Assembly: GCA_025361665.1 (NCBI GenBank)
Contig: JANYKF010000519.1
Span: forward strand, 1 to 9,916
Origin: Clostridiaceae bacterium
Lineage (GTDB): Bacteria > Bacillota > Clostridia > DSM-8532
Reading direction: 5' to 3'
DNA length: 9,916 bases
Shown here in pieces: positions 5,774 through 9,916 of the stretch (the stretch's first letter is position 1; the number at the start of each line of letters is the position of its first letter). Position numbers and translations under genes: made by a program. Below the pieces are notes generated by a model, which was not told where the DNA came from, did not search any database, and was given only the letters and a program-made list of their open reading frames with translations.

Positions 5774-7099
5774 TATGAGGAAGCCCTGCTCTGGCTGGGC
5801 GAAGCGAAAACGAGGGGAATCCTGCCTGGATTATCCCGTATCTCGCATCTGCTGGCAATTCTTGGAAATCCAGAGGATGGTCTTCGTATCGTCCACGTGG
5901 CGGGTACGAACGGCAAGGGTTCCACGTGCGCCTATCTTGAGTCCATGCTGAGAGAAGCCGGGCATGCCACCGGCATGTTTACATCCCCGTGGCTTACGGA
6001 CCCGGTGGAAATGTTTCGCATCAACGGAGAACCGGTTTCTCACGCGGTGTTTGCAGAAATGGCCGATCTGGTGTCCGAAGCGTTTGAAGGGATGCGGGAC
6101 GACCCGGAGCTGCCCACGGAATATGAAATCTATGCGGCCATGGCATTCCTCCTGTTCCGTCGCCGCACCTGCACGGTTGTGATACTGGAAACCTGCATGG
6201 GTGGCCGCTTTGATACGACCAATGCCTACAGGGGCGGGAATATCGCCGTTCTGACAAAAATCAGCGTGGATCATGTCCGGTTCCTCGGTGAAACGCTCCC
6301 GGAAATCGCCTGGCACAAGGCCGGTATCATCCGCCCCGGTTCCAGCGTCATATCATGGCCTCAGGCAGCAGGCGCCGCAAAGGTCGTTGGGCAGGCTGCC
6401 TCCGAAGCCCGTGCCTGCCTTTCCGTCCTCGACATTCATGATGTTCGCGTGGAACGCGTGGATGAAAAGGGAACCACATTCACGTACGCTGGCTTCGGCC
6501 GGTTCCACACGATGCTTCCCGGTGCGCATCAGGCCGGGAATGCCGCCTTGGCGCTTCTGACCCTGAAGGCCATGCAGGCGGGAATCATGCCTGGACTGAC
6601 ATCGGACACCCTTCGTGCGGGAACCATGCCTGGACTGACGCCGGACACCCTGCGTGCGGGAATCGCAAAGACCCTATGGCCATGCAGATTTGAAGTGTTG
6701 CCCGGCCATCCGCCCATCATCCTTGACAGTGCGCACAATCCCGATGGCATCGCCTCCTTCGTCGACACATTCCGGCGTGTGTATCCCGGAAAGAAAGCAA
6801 CAGTCATCTTTGGAGCCATGAGGGACAAGGACGTCGCGGGCATGCTGGATCTGCTGTCTCCCATCACGGAACGGTTCATCCTGATTCAGCCGGATTCGCC
6901 CAGGGCCATGCCGCTATCGGAATTGCATGCCATCGCTTCCCGTGGTTGTTGCTTATCCGTGAAAAGTGATACAATGGAGTCGGCATTGGAAACGGGGCTG
7001 GCGAATGCGCCTGCAGAAGGTGTTCTGGCGGCTGTGGGTTCCATTTTCTACATGGGAAGGCTCAAGCGGATGATTTTGGAAAGATGGAGGACCGCATGA
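5768..7099 (+). CDS. folC: Folylpolyglutamate / dihydrofolate synthase
   Basis: A 443-residue Mur-ligase-type enzyme that adds glutamate to folates, and in many bacteria to dihydropteroate, using ATP in the cytoplasm. The P-loop is HVAGTNGKGST (43-53). CMGGRFDTTN (143-152) binds Mg/ATP. TKISVDHVRFLGETLPEIA (163-181) leads to AWHKAGI, whose K184 is at the carbamylated-lysine position of the family. DSAHNPDG (320-327) opens the C-terminal domain. The usual W-P-G-R-F-E before it reads WPCRFE here (304-309). Residues 271-296 are a 13-residue tandem duplication in the domain connector. ATG 5768, with GAGGGAG 9 bases upstream, is preferred over an in-frame GTG at 5738 that lies inside the duplicated junction. 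The stop TGA overlaps the next gene's ATG. The gene is likely cotranscribed with secA, 75 bp upstream. Confidence 0.96.
   Translation: MTYEEALLWLGEAKTRGILPGLSRISHLLAILGNPEDGLRIVHVAGTNGKGSTCAYLESMLREAGHATGMFTSPWLTDPVEMFRINGEPVSHAVFAEMADLVSEAFEGMRDDPELPTEYEIYAAMAFLLFRRRTCTVVILETCMGGRFDTTNAYRGGNIAVLTKISVDHVRFLGETLPEIAWHKAGIIRPGSSVISWPQAAGAAKVVGQAASEARACLSVLDIHDVRVERVDEKGTTFTYAGFGRFHTMLPGAHQAGNAALALLTLKAMQAGIMPGLTSDTLRAGTMPGLTPDTLRAGIAKTLWPCRFEVLPGHPPIILDSAHNPDGIASFVDTFRRVYPGKKATVIFGAMRDKDVAGMLDLLSPITERFILIQPDSPRAMPLSELHAIASRGCCLSVKSDTMESALETGLANAPAEGVLAAVGSIFYMGRLKRMILERWRTA
6578..6664 (+). repeat. 39-bp in-frame tandem duplication inside folC
   Basis: 6578-6616 and 6617-6655 match at 35 of 39 positions. 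They encode AGIMPGLTSDTLR and AGTMPGLTPDTLR. A partial third start (AGI, 6656-6664) continues into normal sequence. The reading frame is kept. It falls just before the conserved RFE motif, at the link between the ATPase domain and the C-terminal domain. Two differences are silent (third positions at ACA/ACG and CTT/CTG) and two change residues, so the duplication is not brand new. Confidence 0.9.
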
Positions 7100-8280
7100 T
7101 CAAACTCGAGGAAGAACTGTCTCGGTTTGTACCCATCGATCTCAAAATGCTCGAGCAGAAGTCGGGAGGAATGCCTGACGATGTCCACACCGCCATTTCC
7201 AATTACAACAAGGCCATCGGGGACATCGGGAACAGCAACGATGATATGGCGGTCATTGCGCTGAGGAAGGCCATTACCATGTATCCCAGTTTCTCCGAGG
7301 CCATGAACCTGCTGGGATTGTGCCATATCCGGCTGGGCGAGGAAGAAAAGGCGCGGACCCTGTTTGAACAGGTCGTCCGGTTGGACGACAGCAGCCTTCG
7401 TGCCAAGGGTTATCTCGATCGCCTCGACGGCATCCTGCCTGATACGTCAAACGACACGCGGAGCCGTCACCGTTCCAGAAACCGGACCGGCAGGTCCGTT
7501 CCCGCCTGGCTGGCCAAGGGATTGTCCCCGGAAAGCAATGGTCCGTGGGTGTTGAAGTATGTCGCCGGATTTCTCCTGGGCATTCTGCTGGTGGGTGCCG
7601 TATGGATGCTTCTTCCAACCGAAAAGCCGCTATTTGCGGTCGTGCAGGAGCAGGTGGATTTGCAGCCAAGCCTGGACGCCTTGCAAAAGGAAAACAAGTC
7701 CTTGCAGGAAAGCCTGGCGACTACGGTGAAGGATCTTGAAAAGGCAAACCAAATCCAGCAAACGCTGCAGGATGAAATGGAATCATACAAGCTGTGGACG
7801 AAACGCCTTGCCGAGTTGCGTACGCTTGTCGCTGCGGGCAGTTACCGGGATGTCATTATGAAAATAGAAAAGGATTACCAGGGGCTGGAAATTCCTACGG
7901 ATATCCAGGAAGAGATCGTTGCGATCAACAATGAAATCAAGCCCAAGGCAATGAAGCAGATGTATGACGCCGGTGTGAAGCTTTACAAGGGAAATGCAAA
8001 AGCCCAGGACAAAACGGTGTATAAGGCCGCCATGACCGAGTTCGATCTCGCCATCTCCATCGCGGATCAGTTGGTGGAGAAGCCTGCCTTCATGAGCGAC
8101 CTTCTCTACCTCGGCGCGAAGGCCTATTATCTGGCCGGTTCTCCCAACCTGGAAGAAGCGACAAAACGGGCTGTGGATACCTTCAACAAGCTGATTGCCT
8201 TTGATCCGAAGTCCGCGAAGGCAAAAAGCGCCGCAACCTGGATCAAGGAAATTCAGGCAGGCCGGGGCATCAAGCCGTAA
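7096..8280 (+). CDS. TPR-containing single-pass membrane protein with coiled coil, function unknown
   Basis: A 394-residue protein I cannot assign to a named family. Residues 30-115 form a TPR-like helical region; ALRKAITMYPSFSEAMNLLGLCHIRLG and EKARTLFEQVVRLD fit TPR spacing. A basic, serine-rich linker (120-140) precedes one strong membrane segment (about 154-173, YVAGFLLGILLVGAVWMLLP). A heptad-rich, probably coiled-coil stretch (about 190-235) and a second helical repeat domain follow (240-385; TEFDLAISIADQL, DTFNKLIAFDPKSAKA). There is no signal peptide, so the basic N-terminal side is probably cytoplasmic and the C-terminal half outside. ATG 7096 is chosen for GGAGG five bases away and the ATGA overlap with the folC stop. 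An in-frame ATG at 7084 (MEDR) is possible. It may be a scaffold for envelope or export machinery, but this is inferred only from architecture and position. Confidence 0.85.
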   Translation: MIKLEEELSRFVPIDLKMLEQKSGGMPDDVHTAISNYNKAIGDIGNSNDDMAVIALRKAITMYPSFSEAMNLLGLCHIRLGEEEKARTLFEQVVRLDDSSLRAKGYLDRLDGILPDTSNDTRSRHRSRNRTGRSVPAWLAKGLSPESNGPWVLKYVAGFLLGILLVGAVWMLLPTEKPLFAVVQEQVDLQPSLDALQKENKSLQESLATTVKDLEKANQIQQTLQDEMESYKLWTKRLAELRTLVAAGSYRDVIMKIEKDYQGLEIPTDIQEEIVAINNEIKPKAMKQMYDAGVKLYKGNAKAQDKTVYKAAMTEFDLAISIADQLVEKPAFMSDLLYLGAKAYYLAGSPNLEEATKRAVDTFNKLIAFDPKSAKAKSAATWIKEIQAGRGIKP

Positions 8281-8318
8281 AAAAGGCTGCCTCTCTTCTT
8301 AGAGACAGCCTTTCCTTT
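8279..8318. terminator. Bidirectional rho-independent terminator
   Basis: AAAGGCTG (8282-8289) pairs with CAGCCTTT (8306-8313). After one C/A mismatch, CTCT (8291-8294) pairs with AGAG (8301-8304) around a CTTCTT loop. Read leftward, the stem ends in six T (complement of A 8279-8284), a strong terminator for the phosphofructokinase gene. Read rightward, it is followed by TTTCCTTTC, a fair terminator for the unit ending at the TPR gene, whose stop codon abuts it. Confidence 0.85.
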
Positions 8319-8372
8319 CACTCATAACAATTGCCTCTCTTCTCAGAGACAACCTTTCCTTTCGACAATAAC
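8284..8372. repeat. 44-bp tandem duplication of the terminator
   Basis: 8285-8328 and 8329-8372 align at a 44-bp offset. They share TGCCTCTCTTCT, AGAGACA, CCTTTCCTTTC and a closing ATAAC. In the right copy the outer G-C part of the stem is lost (GGCTG became AATTG and CAGCC became CAACC). That copy folds only weakly and is probably a decayed second terminator downstream of the phosphofructokinase gene. Confidence 0.8.
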
Positions 8373-8396
8373 GAAAAGATTCCGGCGTATGGCTGC

Positions 8397-9650
8397 CTAC
8401 TTGGTTGCCAACACCTTCTTGAGTTTGGCAAAACGAGGCAGCCCGTCGACGATGGGCGGCCTGGATTCACCTTCAATGAGCGGAAGCGCATAGTCAATGA
8501 AATCCTTGGTGAGACCGGTGCCTTCCGGAGTGATCCAGGCCGCCGGGATTGTCTTTTCCGTATTGGCGACTTCGCTGAGGTTGACAAGTTTGTATCCCGT
8601 GACATACTTGCCGGACACGAAGGTGCGCTCGTAGGCGACCATGTGATCCGTCACGCCCTCGACGGCGTATTGCACGGCTTTTTGACCGGCGGTGAAGGTT
8701 TCATCCACGTCGGTTTTTGATCCGCAGTGAGCGGCGCAGCGCTGCAGCAGGCTGAATTCGATGGCGCGCGCCTTGCATTTGAGTTCCTTTTTCAGCATAT
8801 CGGCCACCACGGATCCGGTTCCGCCAAGCTGGGCGTGTCCGAAGGAATCCTTCTCACTTGCGAGGTCAGAGCCATACTCGGAGATATACCGGCCTGTCTT
8901 GTCCTTGATCCCTTCGGAAACGGCGACCATGAGCTTGCCGTTGTTTTCGGCGAAAGCCTTTTTGGCGGCAATCAGGAAGGCGTCCTTGTCAAAAGCGACC
9001 TCGGGCAGGTAGATAAGGTCCGGACCAAAGCCCTTGTATGCGGCGAGTGCCGTGGCGGCCGTCAGCCAGCCCGCATTGCGGCCCATGACTTCCAGCACGC
9101 ATACCATCGGGGTGTCATACACGCGGGCATCCAGGAACACCTCCATCGTCGCGGTGGCCACGTACTTGGCGGCGGAACCGTATCCCGGGCAGTGGTCCGT
9201 GGAAGAGAGATCGTTGTCAATGGTCTTGGGCACGCCCATCACGATGCACTCATAGCCGGACTGCTGCATGAACTTGCTGATTTTGTTGCAGGTATCCATG
9301 GAATCGTTGCCGCCATTGTAGAAGAAATAGCGGATGTCGTATTTCCTGAACACTTCCAGCAGGCGCCTGTAATCGGTCGGGTCCTTTTCCGCCGCGGCGA
9401 GCTTGTAGCGAACGGATCCGAGTGCCGAGGACGGGGTGGTTTTCAGCAGCTCGAGTTCCGCCGGGTCTTCGGCCCCCATGTCGTAAAACTTCTCATCCAG
9501 TATGCCGCGGATGCCGTTGGCGGCACCGTAGACTTTCGGGATGCAGTCCATTTTCAATGCCTCCGTGATGACGCCGGCCGCGCTGGCGTTGATGACCGAT
9601 GTCGGCCCTCCGGATTGTCCGAAAATCAGGTTTCCCACGAGTTTTGCCAT
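8397..9650 (-). CDS. 6-phosphofructokinase, pyrophosphate-dependent type
   Basis: A 417-residue glycolytic enzyme that phosphorylates fructose 6-phosphate. FGQSGGPTSVIN (10-21) is the N-terminal phosphate-binding loop. NGGNDSM (112-118) puts an aspartate (D116) where ATP-dependent enzymes have glycine, and PKTIDNDL (141-148) has K142 beside the catalytic D145. Both residues mark PPi use in the PFK family. EVMGRNAGWL (187-196) binds the sugar phosphate. The length exceeds the roughly 320 residues of ATP-type PfkA and fits the longer PPi-type clade. PPi use would make the reaction reversible. The first residue of the motif is N (GGND) rather than the more common D, so the phosphoryl donor should be treated as likely, not proven. 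AGGAGG lies about 9 bases before the ATG. It is monocistronic, leftward, and ends at the bidirectional terminator. Confidence 0.92.
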   Translation of the reverse strand: MAKLVGNLIFGQSGGPTSVINASAAGVITEALKMDCIPKVYGAANGIRGILDEKFYDMGAEDPAELELLKTTPSSALGSVRYKLAAAEKDPTDYRRLLEVFRKYDIRYFFYNGGNDSMDTCNKISKFMQQSGYECIVMGVPKTIDNDLSSTDHCPGYGSAAKYVATATMEVFLDARVYDTPMVCVLEVMGRNAGWLTAATALAAYKGFGPDLIYLPEVAFDKDAFLIAAKKAFAENNGKLMVAVSEGIKDKTGRYISEYGSDLASEKDSFGHAQLGGTGSVVADMLKKELKCKARAIEFSLLQRCAAHCGSKTDVDETFTAGQKAVQYAVEGVTDHMVAYERTFVSGKYVTGYKLVNLSEVANTEKTIPAAWITPEGTGLTKDFIDYALPLIEGESRPPIVDGLPRFAKLKKVLATK

Positions 9651-9727
9651 GATCGTTCGCCTCCTGTGCCACGTGTGTCTCCATTTCCTTGCGGCAGCCC
9701 GATAGGCGTGCCGAAATGTTCAGCAAT

Positions 9728-9738
9728 ACTATATCATA
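9728..9738 (-). promoter_or_regulatory. Possible -10 region for the phosphofructokinase gene
   Basis: The minus strand reads TATGATATAGT from 9738 to 9728, giving overlapping TATGAT and TATAGT boxes about 80 bases upstream of the start codon. No convincing -35 was found; TGGAAT, 18 bp from TATAGT, is the best and is weak. This is the only AT-rich candidate in the upstream region. Confidence 0.3.
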
Positions 9739-9774
9739 AAGGAGAGCCTTGATTCCAGTATCGAAAATTCGGAT

Positions 9775-9894
9775 TGCGGGAAACCCGCAGCGGAAAAACA
9801 GGTTGTTTTCCGATTTCATCATAAACCCAGATGAAGATGCCAGGGGCAGGTTATTTTCCGATTCCCCCTGATCCCCCGTTGAAGACCGCAAGGT
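9775..9894. repeat. Hairpins and degenerate 48-bp direct repeat upstream of phosphofructokinase
   Basis: TGCGGG-aaa-CCCGCA (9775-9789) is a tight hairpin. CGGAAAA (9791-9797) pairs with TTTTCCG (9806-9812). CAGGGG (9841-9846) pairs with CCCCTG (9865-9870). A direct repeat with 48-bp offset has CAGGTTGTTTTCCGATT (9799-9815) and CAGGTTATTTTCCGATT (9847-9863), 16 of 17 identical. Weaker similarity continues to a shared TGAAGA. The right copy ends inside the outward promoter. No coding potential was recognised. Confidence 0.6.
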
Positions 9895-9906
9895 TTGTGG
9901 TATAAT
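9879..9906 (+). promoter_or_regulatory. Strong outward promoter at the right edge
   Basis: TTGAAG (9879-9884), a 16-bp spacer, and a perfect TATAAT (9901-9906). It is preceded by TG one base away (9898-9899), an extended -10. Transcription would start near 9913 and run out of the window, so the gene it serves is not visible. It is divergent from the phosphofructokinase gene. Confidence 0.7.
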
Positions 9907-9916
9907 AACTGTGATT

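Noticed and set aside
8727..9752. A 341-residue plus-strand open frame opposite the phosphofructokinase gene
   Set aside because: It is a shadow of the conserved minus-strand gene. The peptide has no recognisable domain.
9493..9891. A minus-strand open frame overlapping the phosphofructokinase start and reading through the upstream repeats
   Set aside because: It is in a different frame from the enzyme, its SENNL repeats come from the duplicated DNA, and it covers the likely promoter.

Overview
The window reads as ordinary chromosomal DNA from a low-to-moderate GC Gram-positive lineage (Bacillota/Firmicutes). The grounds are strong GGAGG-type ribosome binding sites, a YerC/YecD-type TrpR-related regulator upstream of secA, a SecA with a long insertion after its GRGTDI motif and a C-terminal zinc-binding tail, and a bifunctional ArgJ. 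A clostridial or Negativicutes-like anaerobe fits the PPi-type phosphofructokinase, but nothing here fixes the genus. No mobile element, CRISPR array, rRNA or tRNA is visible.

Layout from left to right: positions 1-206 hold a run of hairpins and a four-copy 26-bp tandem array. nth (endonuclease III, +) follows, and argJ (-) converges on it and has its own good sigma-A-type promoter. A roughly 300-bp divergent gap contains promoter candidates and several hairpins. It leads into a probable rightward transcription unit: a yerC-like regulator broken by a one-base deletion, then secA, folC, and a TPR/transmembrane/coiled-coil protein. folC and the TPR gene overlap at ATGA. A bidirectional terminator separates this unit from a leftward PPi-type 6-phosphofructokinase gene. 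The last 140 bp hold hairpins and degenerate repeats, and end with a strong promoter that fires out of the window to the right.

The genes are mostly housekeeping: DNA base excision repair (nth), the arginine acetyl-cycle (argJ), protein export (secA), folate polyglutamylation (folC) and glycolysis (pfp/pfk). They do not form one pathway. I found no convincing new multi-gene system. The most distinctive feature is a recurring theme of short, unrelated tandem duplications at almost every junction: 4 x 26 bp before nth, about 52 bp at the nth/argJ junction, 5 x 11 bp before secA, 53 bp between secA and folC, 44 bp at the terminator, and 48 bp upstream of pfp. There is also a 39-bp in-frame duplication inside folC. 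The secA-folC duplication has created a second ribosome binding site and an 18-codon mini-ORF that ends in an ATGA overlap with the folC start. The lesion in the yerC-like gene is the other point most worth checking.
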